Positions 17,017-24,617 of a stretch of DNA of 64,000 nucleotides are shown here, piece by piece. The notes under the pieces are model-generated. The model was not told the origin of the DNA, searched no databases, and saw only the letters and a list, made by a program, of their open reading frames with translations. Made by a program: the position numbers and the translations under genes. Numbering within the stretch: position 1 is the first letter of the stretch; the number at the start of each line of letters is the position of its first letter. The stretch is from an uncultured Verrucomicrobia subdivision 3 bacterium (GTDB lineage Bacteria > Verrucomicrobiota > Verrucomicrobiia > Limisphaerales > UBA11358): assembly GCA_903875465.1 (NCBI GenBank), contig CAIQWB010000038.1:62001-126000 (forward strand). The letters run 5' to 3'.

Positions 17017-18045
17017 ATGAAAACCAGCTTCGAACCCATCAATAACCGTTTAAATGGCCCGGGAATAACCATGCCCACGACGGCGGGCATTCAGGACGAT
17101 GCCCTGTTGGACGGGTATTCCCGCACGGTGGCGGCGGTGGCCGCCCAGGTCAGCCCCTCAGTGGTTAACATCCGCGTGCAGCATCAGCGCAAGGATGCCA
17201 ATGGCGAGGGCAGTGGCTCGGGGTTTGTCATCACGCCCGATGGCTTCATTCTCACGAACAGCCACGTGGTGCATGGGGCCAAGGCCATGATGGTGACGCT
17301 AGCGGACGGCCATTCGTATCCGGCCTGGCTGATTGGCGATGATCCGGATTCCGATTTGGCGGTGATTCGCATCGATGCCCCCGGCCTGGTGCCGGTACGC
17401 TTGGGTGATTCGCAATCGGTTCGCGTGGGGCAGATCGCCATCGCCATCGGCAGTCCCTACGGATTTCAGCAAACCGTGACAGCCGGCGTGGTGAGTGCAC
17501 TGGGACGTTCCATCCGCGCCCAATCCGGCCGGCTGGTGGACAATATCATCCAGACGGACGCAGCCTTAAATCCGGGCAACTCCGGTGGACCGCTCATGAA
17601 TTCACGGGGCGAGGTAATCGGCGTGAACACGGCGGTAATCCTGCCCGCCCAGGGGATTTGCTTTGCCATCGCGAGCAACACAGCGGAATTCGTGGCCGCG
17701 TGGCTGATCAAGGATGGCCGGATCCGGCGGAGCTGGATCGGCGTGGCTGGTCAAAACGTGCCCATTCACACCCGGGTGGTGCGCTTTCATCGGTTGCCGG
17801 TGAACGAAGGGGTGCTGATCGTGGGGGTGGAACCGGGCAGCCCGGCGGCGGATGCCGACTTACGCAACGGCGACATTCTAGTGGCCTTCAAGGGCGAACC
17901 GGTGGCGAGTATTGACCAATTTCAACGCAAACTCGTGGCCGGTGAGATCGGAGTGAAATCGCTGGTAACCGTGCTACGCCAAACCGAAAAACTGGACCGG
18001 GTGATCACTCCTGCCGAATGGCAGCGGGATTTATCGCGGAATTGA
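17017..18045 (+). CDS. HtrA/DegP-type trypsin-like serine protease with one PDZ domain
   Basis: This 342-residue S1C protease has the full triad: His83 in 'TNSHVV', Asp113 in 'SDLAVI' and Ser189 in 'GNSGGP'. A single PDZ domain follows (about residues 235-330, with 'VEPGSPAADADLRNGDILV'). HtrA proteins degrade or refold damaged proteins, usually in the periplasm. No signal peptide or membrane anchor is visible at this start, and residues 1-30 are polar, so the protein may work in the cytoplasm or the annotation may miss an upstream exon-like start. None is in frame. It lies between an Rrf2 regulator and the right copy of the palindromic element. Confidence 0.92.
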   Translation: MKTSFEPINNRLNGPGITMPTTAGIQDDALLDGYSRTVAAVAAQVSPSVVNIRVQHQRKDANGEGSGSGFVITPDGFILTNSHVVHGAKAMMVTLADGHSYPAWLIGDDPDSDLAVIRIDAPGLVPVRLGDSQSVRVGQIAIAIGSPYGFQQTVTAGVVSALGRSIRAQSGRLVDNIIQTDAALNPGNSGGPLMNSRGEVIGVNTAVILPAQGICFAIASNTAEFVAAWLIKDGRIRRSWIGVAGQNVPIHTRVVRFHRLPVNEGVLIVGVEPGSPAADADLRNGDILVAFKGEPVASIDQFQRKLVAGEIGVKSLVTVLRQTEKLDRVITPAEWQRDLSRN

Positions 18046-18357
18046 GACCGCGCCTTTTTTATGAAATTAAATGAATCCCAGCGAGATTCCGCCCCAAAGT
18101 CGCGTGTGGCGCCACCAAGGCTAACCTGGGTAACGGTAACCGTTGGTAAACAACCACACCGGGATTGTACACAATTGATCGGCGGGCGACCACCGGGACC
18201 CAACCCCGTTGAGGTTGAAAAAACATGAAGACACCTACCCAGGGTAGGCGCGGCACGCCAACCCTGGCCTAGAGGGCTCAATCCCTTTGGGATTGCCAGT
18301 AAATTGGCGGCGCCCGCAATTCATAGAATTTAATTTGGTGAAATTGAAAATAGTAAT
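18046..18357. other. Non-coding region carrying the right palindromic element
   Basis: This 312-bp stretch contains no gene. Most of it is the composite palindromic element at 18073-18295. The remainder is AT-rich sequence directly before the KamA-family gene. Confidence 0.7.
18073..18295 (+). repeat. Composite palindromic element, right copy
   Basis: This 223-bp copy repeats the module order of 16075-16292: GAATCCC..GAGATTC (18073-18089), TAACCTGGGTAAC (near 18122), AACCCCGTTGAGGTT (near 18202), CTACCCAGGGTAG (near 18235), and CAATCCC..GGGATTG (18279-18295). Equivalent modules lie within a few bases of the same offset in both copies. Confidence 0.75.
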
Positions 18358-19749
18358 ATGAGCATAGAACTTTTAGCTCCGACGACCGTAGTGGCGGAAC
18401 CTCCTGATATTTTGACGGGGTCCCCTGCCCTGGCGCATCGCGAACTGCAGCGAGATGATTATTGGCGGCAGTTGCCGGGTTTTGCCAGTGTGGATGCGGA
18501 CACGTTTCACACGCACACGTTTCAGACCCGGCACACGGTGACCAACGTCCGGCAACTCCAGGAAACCCTGGGCGACCGAGCGCCGGAGTCATTTTATGCG
18601 GATGTGGTGGCCGGCCTGAAACGCGCGCCCATGGCACTGCGCATCTCGCCGTACTTGTTGAGCCTGATTGACTGGGCGAATCCTTACGAGGATCCCATTC
18701 GCACACAGTTCATGCCGGTGGCGTCGCAACAGGTGAAGGATCACCCGGAACTCAAGCTGGATTCCTTGCACGAACAAAAAGATTCCCCAGTGCCGGGCCT
18801 GACGCATCGTTACCCCGACAAGGCGCTATTTTTGCCGCTGGATTCGTGCCCGGTGTACTGCCGGTTTTGCACGCGCAGTTATGCCATTGGCGGGGACACG
18901 GACATGGTGGAAAAGCTAAAGTTCACCGGCCGGAGCCAGCGATGGGAGGATGCATTTAATTACATCGCGTCGCGGCCGGAGCTAGAGGACATCGTCATCA
19001 GCGGTGGCGACACTTATAACTTGAGCGCCGGCCATATTCAGGAGATTGGGGAAAGGTTGTTGCACACCCCGAACATTCGCCGCATCCGTTACGCCACCAA
19101 GGGCCTCGCGGTACTGCCCCAAAAAATCCTGACCGACCACCCTTGGGTGGATGCCCTCACCCGCGTGGCAGAACTGGGTCGCAAACTGCACAAGGATGTG
19201 GTCATCCACACGCACTTCAACCATCCGAACGAGGTCACCGGGGTAACCCAGGACGCCATGAACCGGCTGACCGAGCGCGGCATCACGGTGCGTTCGCAAA
19301 CGGTCCTGCAAGCGGGCGTCAATGATAATGCTTCCACCATGCAGTTACTAGTGCGGCGCCTGAGTTATGTGAACATCCACCCCTACTATGTCTATTTCCA
19401 TGACATGGTGCCTGGCGTGGAAGACCTGCGCACCACGCTGGCGGCAGGTTTAAAGATCGAAAAATTCGTACGCGGCCACACGGCGGGTTTCAACACCCCT
19501 TCCTTCGTAGTGGACACCATGGGCGGTGGCGGCAAGCGCGACGCGCATTCGTACGAATACTACAACCGCGACAGCGGCATCGCGGTTTACACCAGCCCGG
19601 GCGTAAAACCCGGAACATTTTTCCTCTATTTCGACCCGCTCAAGGCGTTGATCGAGGAGTATCAAGCCCGCTGGCAAAACCCGGTAGAACGGGGACAGAT
19701 GATCCAGCAGGCACTGGCGGAGGCCCGCCGGGCGACCAAGATGGATTAA
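18358..19749 (+). CDS. KamA family radical SAM protein (lysine 2,3-aminomutase-like)
   Basis: This 463-residue radical SAM/PLP enzyme has the cluster motif Cys164-x3-Cys168-x2-Cys171 in 'CPVYCRFCTR'. The PLP-binding lysine is Lys393 in 'MGGGGKR'. Two substrate-amine-binding aspartates are conserved, Asp323 in 'VNDNAS' and Asp349 in 'YFHDM'. It is longer than EpmB-type enzymes and close to KamA in length. It would move the alpha-amino group of lysine or a related amino acid to the beta carbon, as in lysine fermentation or beta-amino-acid osmolyte synthesis. No partner genes for either pathway are nearby, so the role is open. It is cytoplasmic. Confidence 0.9.
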   Translation: MSIELLAPTTVVAEPPDILTGSPALAHRELQRDDYWRQLPGFASVDADTFHTHTFQTRHTVTNVRQLQETLGDRAPESFYADVVAGLKRAPMALRISPYLLSLIDWANPYEDPIRTQFMPVASQQVKDHPELKLDSLHEQKDSPVPGLTHRYPDKALFLPLDSCPVYCRFCTRSYAIGGDTDMVEKLKFTGRSQRWEDAFNYIASRPELEDIVISGGDTYNLSAGHIQEIGERLLHTPNIRRIRYATKGLAVLPQKILTDHPWVDALTRVAELGRKLHKDVVIHTHFNHPNEVTGVTQDAMNRLTERGITVRSQTVLQAGVNDNASTMQLLVRRLSYVNIHPYYVYFHDMVPGVEDLRTTLAAGLKIEKFVRGHTAGFNTPSFVVDTMGGGGKRDAHSYEYYNRDSGIAVYTSPGVKPGTFFLYFDPLKALIEEYQARWQNPVERGQMIQQALAEARRATKMD

Positions 19750-19839
19750 TGGGCATTTCTAATCATGGGCATTTAAGATGGTATGGACCAACGGGTAATC
19801 GCGAAAATGGAGCAAAACCATGGGAACCGGGGGCATTTT

Positions 19840-22419
19840 TTATCGCACCAGCGTCCCCATCCGCACCAAGCTCAAATACGGCTCGCCCGCCTGGCGTGAT
19901 TCCGCCAGGTTCACCGCGAATTCCACCACCCAGTCATTGTGCTCCTCTTTATCCACAAGCATTTGCTGCACCCGCCAGGAGAGCTTGTCTTCGGATGGCG
20001 TCACATAGGTGTGCCGCACATTGCGGGCATTCGGATCCAGGCTGATGTACCCATGCTCAGCCTCGTACGCTTCCCCAAGCTGCCTTAGCCGCTCCGGCGT
20101 CCAGGGCTGGCCCTCAGGGTCATTTGCGGATTGCAGGTGCGTGAGCGCCTGCTCATAGTCGGCAATGACCATTCCGCGCAGGAAGGTGAAGACGCGGTGG
20201 CGGATGGCAGCGGTGAAGGTTTTGACGTCCCGGGTGATGTCCAGGTCGGCGGCCTCAGCGCCGGGCGGTCGCACTTCCTTGGTTTCGTCGCGTTGGTAAC
20301 TCGGGTCGCGTAACTTTTCCCATTCGTCGAGCAGACTGGAGTCGATCTGGCGGATCATCGCGCCCAAATAGAGTTCCATTTCCCGGACAGTATCGTTTTT
20401 GGCGGCGTCGGGAATGGTTTGGGTAATGACCTTGTGGACGCGTGAAAGGTACCGCAGCAGCACGCCCTCGGCCCGCTGGAGTTCGTAGTCCCGGATATAA
20501 TCTGAAAACGAGCGGAAAGTCTCAAACATTTCGCGGGCAATCGATTTTGGCCGGATATTTTCCTGGCCCACCCACGGGTGTTTGTCGGCAAAGGCGTTAA
20601 AGGTGGAATAAACCAGCTCGCGATTGGGTTTGGGATATTCGAGTTTTTCGAGTTCCTCCATGCGCTGGTCATATTCGATGCCCTCAAATTTCATTTCTGC
20701 CATCTTGCGATCCTTGACGCGGTCCAGTTGCTTGCGAAGGACAATGTCCGGGTCTTCCACGATGGATTCCACCAAGGTGAGCAGGATCAGGGCATAGTCG
20801 GGCTGCTGGGGGTCGATGAGGGGGATGGTGTCGAGCAGGTAAAGCGACAGGGCCTGGTCCATGGAGAAATCATCCTGCAACGCCACATTCACCCGTAGAT
20901 AAGCCCCCTCGGCCGTGAGGGGAATAAATTCGATGATTTTGCGGTCCAGGAGGGATCGGAACAACTGCCAGGCGCGCTTGATGTGGGCTTGCTTCTGCCG
21001 GGGCGAATCATGACACCGGGCGATTAAAGTCTGCATGGCGCGGCAGCCATCGCCCGGGCGGCTGAGGACGTTTAGCAGCATGCCGTGGGAGATTTGGAAG
21101 CGCGAAACGAGCCGCTCGGGCGGGGCGACCATCAGGCGGCTGAAGGTGTTTTTATCCCAGTTAACGAAATTCTTTTCCGGGGCCTGGCGCTTGACGGATT
21201 TTTTGCCGTCGCGGGCAGTTTTCTCGGCCAGTTTGAGGTTTTCAATGACATGCTCCGGCGCCTGGGCAACCACCCAACCGCGGTCATCAAACCCTTTGCG
21301 TCCCGCCCGGCCGCTGATTTGGTGAAAGTCGCGGGCCGTCAGGATGCCGGTTTTCTGGCCATCGTACTTACAGAGCCGGGTAAAGAGCACGGTGCGAATG
21401 GGCACGTTGATCCCCACCCCGAGTGTATCCGTGCCGCAAATGACTTTGAGCAAGCCTTGCTGGGCTAGTTGCTCAACCAGGATCCGGTATTTAGGGAGGA
21501 GTCCGGCATGATGCAAACCAATGCCATGGCGCAGCCATTTCTTGATATCTGGCCCATATGGGCTGGTAAATTTAAACCCTTCCAGCGCGGCCGCCAGGGC
21601 GGCTTTTTCTTCCCGGGTGCAAAGATTGATACTGGTGAAATCCTGCGCACTTTGAGCTGCCTCCAGTTGAGTAAAATGGACGACATAGACCGGCACTTTG
21701 GCATCAGCGATGAGTGTCTCCAAAGTTTTGGCCAGGGGAAGCTCCGAGTAGGCGAATTCCAAGGGCACCGGCCGGTCGGTAGAACTCACCGTGACAGTGG
21801 GTCGCCCGGTCAGTTTGGTGAGCTCCTCCTCGAAAAAGGTCGTTTCGCCAAGCGTGGCGGACATTAACAGGAAGCGGGCTTGTGGCAGGGTGAGCAAGGG
21901 CACCTGCCAGGCCACCCCACGTTCTCGATCCGCGTAATAATGAAACTCATCCATAATTACGACTCCCACATTGGCCGCCCCACCTTCCCGCAGGGCGATG
22001 TTGGCGAGAATTTCCGCCGTGCAACAAAGGATGGGGGCGTCGTGATTGACTGTGGCATCCCCGGTGCTCAGACCGACATTGTCCGGTCCAAAATCCCGGC
22101 ATAACGCCATGAACTTTTCATTGACCAGGGCCTTGATGGGACAGGTATAAACCGAGCGCTTGCCTTGGGCGATGGCTTGGAAATGCAGCGCCGTGGCCAC
22201 GAGCGACTTGCCTGAACCGGTTGGGGTATTGAGAATGACGTTTTTTTGGTCGTAGAGCTCCAGGATGGCCGCCTCTTGCGCCGGGTAGAGGGTTAGTTGC
22301 CGACTTTGAACATATTCGAGAAAACGATCCAGCAACAAGTCGTTGGTAAACGACTCCATGCGGGGAATCAAATCATAGAGTGTGGTGGCCACGTTGTGAA
22401 ATTTACTGGAACCAGCCAA
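19840..22419 (-). CDS. Ski2-like DEAD/DEAH-box helicase with DUF3516 domain
   Basis: This 859-residue superfamily 2 helicase has Walker A 'TPTGSGKSL' (Lys71), Walker B '[13 protein letters not shown]' (DEFH type, near residue 157), motif III 'LMSATLG', motif V '[16 protein letters not shown]' and motif VI '[10 protein letters not shown]'. The C-terminal half (about 480-859) is the DUF3516 region found in a bacterial Ski2-like group. These proteins probably unwind RNA or DNA, but their role in bacteria is not settled. The gene is convergent with the KamA-family gene and stands alone. The start at 22419 is the first ATG, and an alternative at 22359 would remove 20 residues without touching the core. 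Confidence 0.9.
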   Translation of the reverse strand: MAGSSKFHNVATTLYDLIPRMESFTNDLLLDRFLEYVQSRQLTLYPAQEAAILELYDQKNVILNTPTGSGKSLVATALHFQAIAQGKRSVYTCPIKALVNEKFMALCRDFGPDNVGLSTGDATVNHDAPILCCTAEILANIALREGGAANVGVVIMDEFHYYADRERGVAWQVPLLTLPQARFLLMSATLGETTFFEEELTKLTGRPTVTVSSTDRPVPLEFAYSELPLAKTLETLIADAKVPVYVVHFTQLEAAQSAQDFTSINLCTREEKAALAAALEGFKFTSPYGPDIKKWLRHGIGLHHAGLLPKYRILVEQLAQQGLLKVICGTDTLGVGINVPIRTVLFTRLCKYDGQKTGILTARDFHQISGRAGRKGFDDRGWVVAQAPEHVIENLKLAEKTARDGKKSVKRQAPEKNFVNWDKNTFSRLMVAPPERLVSRFQISHGMLLNVLSRPGDGCRAMQTLIARCHDSPRQKQAHIKRAWQLFRSLLDRKIIEFIPLTAEGAYLRVNVALQDDFSMDQALSLYLLDTIPLIDPQQPDYALILLTLVESIVEDPDIVLRKQLDRVKDRKMAEMKFEGIEYDQRMEELEKLEYPKPNRELVYSTFNAFADKHPWVGQENIRPKSIAREMFETFRSFSDYIRDYELQRAEGVLLRYLSRVHKVITQTIPDAAKNDTVREMELYLGAMIRQIDSSLLDEWEKLRDPSYQRDETKEVRPPGAEAADLDITRDVKTFTAAIRHRVFTFLRGMVIADYEQALTHLQSANDPEGQPWTPERLRQLGEAYEAEHGYISLDPNARNVRHTYVTPSEDKLSWRVQQMLVDKEEHNDWVVEFAVNLAESRQAGEPYLSLVRMGTLVR

Positions 22420-22640
22420 GGTAGAGAAGCTCGATGCGAGATTTTGTGTTGTTTAAGGGGAAGGGATGACCCGGGTCTTTGCAGGAAGAAATAGGCATCA
22501 AGCGGGCGGGATGGCGGGCAGAGTCAACAACGCCGGGCGGAGGCATCTGACGCAAAATTCTAAATCAAGCAACTATCCGGGCTCGCGGCAAATGTCCGGC
22601 CATTAGCAGTTATCCTAAAAACGGTTCCCATTTTTTGAGA

Positions 22641-22675
22641 ATCTGCGGGGCAAAATGGGCTTCTGCCCCGCAGAT
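22641..22675. repeat. Perfect 12-bp GC-rich hairpin
   Basis: ATCTGCGGGGCA and its exact complement are separated by 11 nt. No U-tract follows on either strand, and it is over 200 bp from the nearest stop codon, so it is not a standard terminator. Confidence 0.65.
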
Positions 22676-22691
22676 CTTCCCAGTGCAATCA

Positions 22692-22709
22692 AACAACAAC
22701 AACAACAAC
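22692..22709 (+). repeat. (AAC)6 microsatellite
   Basis: Six perfect tandem AAC units lie in non-coding sequence. Confidence 0.85.
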
Positions 22710-23089
22710 GAATATTCATAAGCATGAGGCATGCCATGATTAGATGCGCAAGAAATCCACTGCCAAATACATGTAAAACAAGCCTCCCCAGCTCCCCTGT
22801 CTGGCTGCGGAAAATTCTTAACTGTTGAACTTTAGACACGTCGCTTAAAAAACCCGGCAAAAACTCGCCACCTAACAAAACAGGCCGCGAGAATTTCAAT
22901 TGAATTGGCTGCGTTTGACAGCCCCAATCCGGAGCATACGAGTGCCTCTACCACAATAAAATCCACCGACCAATGCCGCCCCACCGCATGTTCATGCGGG
23001 CAGATCAACCGGTCAGCGGATTTTCAGTCTACATAGGGTTGCGATTCGAGGACTATATATACAATTTTATTTGCAATTTGGCATTCGTG

Positions 23090-23103
23090 TGTTACAGGTA
23101 ACA
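23090..23103. promoter_or_regulatory. Palindrome abutting a start codon, probable operator
   Basis: TGTTAC-AG-GTAACA is a perfect 6+2+6 palindrome that ends one base before the ATG of the ribbon-helix-helix gene. Its position would let a bound dimer block transcription or translation, so autorepression is plausible. Confidence 0.5.
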
Positions 23104-23104
23104 T

Positions 23105-23407
23105 ATGGCAACAAAACCAATACCTGTTCGTATTCCTGAAGAGTGGCTTCCGCGCATTGACGCCGTGGCCAAGCAATTGGGCACTAATCGCGCCCGCTTG
23201 ATTGCATTCTCCGGTCAAACCTTTGCTGAATTCTTTGAAGAGCATGGCGTTACTTCCATGCCTCCTAATTGGAGCGAGATTTTCGACAATATGGATGGCC
23301 GTCGTCGCCGCAAAGGGATTCCCCGGGGCCCGGCTGCGGAAACCGCAAAAAAACCCGCCAAGAAAAAAGTGGTGGCCAAACGTTCGGCTGGGAAATCCAA
23401 ACGCTAA
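23105..23407 (+). CDS. Ribbon-helix-helix-like protein with basic histone-like tail
   Basis: This 100-residue protein has an N-terminal segment 'KPIPVRIPEEWLPRIDAVAKQLGTNR' that fits a ribbon-helix-helix DNA-binding fold (strand, then two helices) over about residues 3-45. From residue 70 the chain becomes Lys/Arg/Ala/Pro-rich ('KKPAKKKVVAKR'), like a histone H1 tail. A DNA-binding regulator or nucleoid protein is likely, and no antitoxin partner gene is adjacent. A perfect palindrome touches the start codon, and a hairpin terminator lies 26 nt after the stop, so it is a single-gene unit. A protein of similar plan is encoded at 35410-35745. Confidence 0.75.
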   Translation: MATKPIPVRIPEEWLPRIDAVAKQLGTNRARLIAFSGQTFAEFFEEHGVTSMPPNWSEIFDNMDGRRRRKGIPRGPAAETAKKPAKKKVVAKRSAGKSKR

Positions 23408-23433
23408 GCTCCGGCTTCATTATTCGGTGATAG

Positions 23434-23465
23434 CCAAGCCTGCATTCGTAAGAGTGCAGGCTTGG
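23434..23465 (+). terminator. Hairpin terminator after the ribbon-helix-helix gene
   Basis: A perfect 11-bp stem (CCAAGCCTGCA and its complement) with a 10-nt loop is followed by TTGATATTA. The U-tract is weak. Confidence 0.6.
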
Positions 23466-23535
23466 TTGATATTACTTACTGGTTTCAAGGCGTTTTGGTG
23501 CCTTTTGGTTTGTTAGGCCAGGCATAAGTTGCTAA

Positions 23536-24300
23536 TTACTCGCAATCCAAGCCCGGTTTCGGACGGCTCCCGGTCCCTTGGCTTATTTCCTCACAAATAA
23601 CGGGCCGTATCCATTCGTTAATAATTGGGTTTCGATCCTCCCCGCAAGCATCGAATATCGTTTTTAGTAGAGTGGATTTAAGTTCGCTGGTAGTGGTGAC
23701 ACATCGGCGATCCCAAGGAATGCGTCCCCAAAACCACACCCGCCAAAAACCCAGGGGTGCCTGGGGATTGGCCGCCAGTAATTGGCGGAAGGTTTCGATT
23801 TTTCCAACCTGATGCCCCGTGGCTTCCTGATAAACCTCAAACACAAACTTTGAGCAGTAAAGTCGGGTGGAATCCAGGCTGAACCCGAGGTCATAAAAAA
23901 CCCCCAAGCGCGCCTCGGCCGCCCGGCGTAATGCCACCTTCTGCTCCGCGTTTAAACCGGATTGATATCGAGTGATGCAGCAGCGTCCATGTGCGGAACG
24001 GGCGATAAAATGAGCCAGAGAGGAGAATTTTGAAAAGGGGAACGTGCTTTCAGCCACTTGCCAGTTCCCTTGAGCGTCGGCAAACAGAATGCCCACATGC
24101 GTTTCCCAACTATCGGTGGTTTGGGCCACCCGGCGGAAAATGGGGTTGGATATGCGAATAAAAATGAGGTCGCCATCCTCCAGCGGTGGAAGCATCCGGC
24201 CGGTGGATGCCTGCGCCATCGGGCGCGCCACTGCCGCCTGACCCAGCCAGAGTGCGACGGCCAGGACGCCCATCAATGCCGTTGAACATTTTCGTTTCAT
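23536..24300 (-). CDS. YiiX/YebB-like permuted papain-fold cysteine hydrolase
   Basis: This 254-residue exported protein has a signal peptide (about residues 1-25) and the circularly permuted NlpC/P60 arrangement. His68 lies in 'ETHVGI', Glu84 in 'VAESTF', and the nucleophile Cys149 in 'LYCSKFVFEVY'. The opening 'LEDGDLIFIRI' is also typical. Members cleave amide or thioester bonds in lipids, peptides or peptidoglycan, and the exact substrate is unknown. It would act in the periplasm or at the envelope. The gene stands alone, divergent from the GH51 gene with 317 bp between them. Confidence 0.85.
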   Translation of the reverse strand: MKRKCSTALMGVLAVALWLGQAAVARPMAQASTGRMLPPLEDGDLIFIRISNPIFRRVAQTTDSWETHVGILFADAQGNWQVAESTFPFSKFSSLAHFIARSAHGRCCITRYQSGLNAEQKVALRRAAEARLGVFYDLGFSLDSTRLYCSKFVFEVYQEATGHQVGKIETFRQLLAANPQAPLGFWRVWFWGRIPWDRRCVTTTSELKSTLLKTIFDACGEDRNPIINEWIRPVICEEISQGTGSRPKPGLDCE

Positions 24301-24617
24301 GGCGGCCAGTATGAATCCGAGCCAACCATTACGGTAATTGATAAAACATGCGGGAGAATTGATTCATGCGATGCCGGAAATGGCAATCACGGTGGTTGAG
24401 CTTGCACAATATCCGGAACCAAATAAGGGATATTTTGCCGCCGGGCGGCCGGCGGAAGCATGCATTCAATGGTTGGTCTACCTGTGCTGAACAGGGTGAC
24501 GACCAGAGCCATGCATGGCAAGGAGACGGCAAATAATCATGCCTGGTGGAAAAAGTTGTTTTGAAACTTGAGCGGGAACAATGCTAAGCTGCCCGCAGCA
24601 ACGTTTCCACTCAAACT
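24301..24617. other. Divergent intergenic region
   Basis: No gene or repeat is seen in these 317 bases. The right end carries the predicted promoter of the GH51 gene. Confidence 0.5.
24561..24590 (+). promoter_or_regulatory. Predicted promoter of the GH51 gene
   Basis: TTGAAA (24561-24566), an 18-nt spacer and TAAGCT (24585-24590), with a leader of about 20 nt before the ATG at 24618. No clear Shine-Dalgarno sequence is present. Confidence 0.5.

Larger units (their letters stand above)
22420..23104. other. Non-coding region with a hairpin and a trinucleotide repeat
   Basis: No supported gene occurs in these 685 bases. It contains a perfect 12-bp hairpin (22641-22675), six tandem AAC units (22692-22709), and a palindrome next to the start of the following gene. 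Confidence 0.6.

Noticed and set aside
16075-18295. A composite transposon made of two flanking repeat elements
   Set aside because: No transposase, terminal inverted repeats or target duplication is seen; the repeats are better described as palindromic intergenic elements.
22615-22899. A 94-codon minus-strand frame with a run of five cysteines
   Set aside because: The Cys run comes from the AAC microsatellite and the frame crosses a perfect hairpin; it has no family resemblance.
23105-23407. Possible antitoxin of a toxin-antitoxin pair
   Set aside because: The gene has its own operator-like palindrome and terminator and no adjacent small gene that could encode a toxin.
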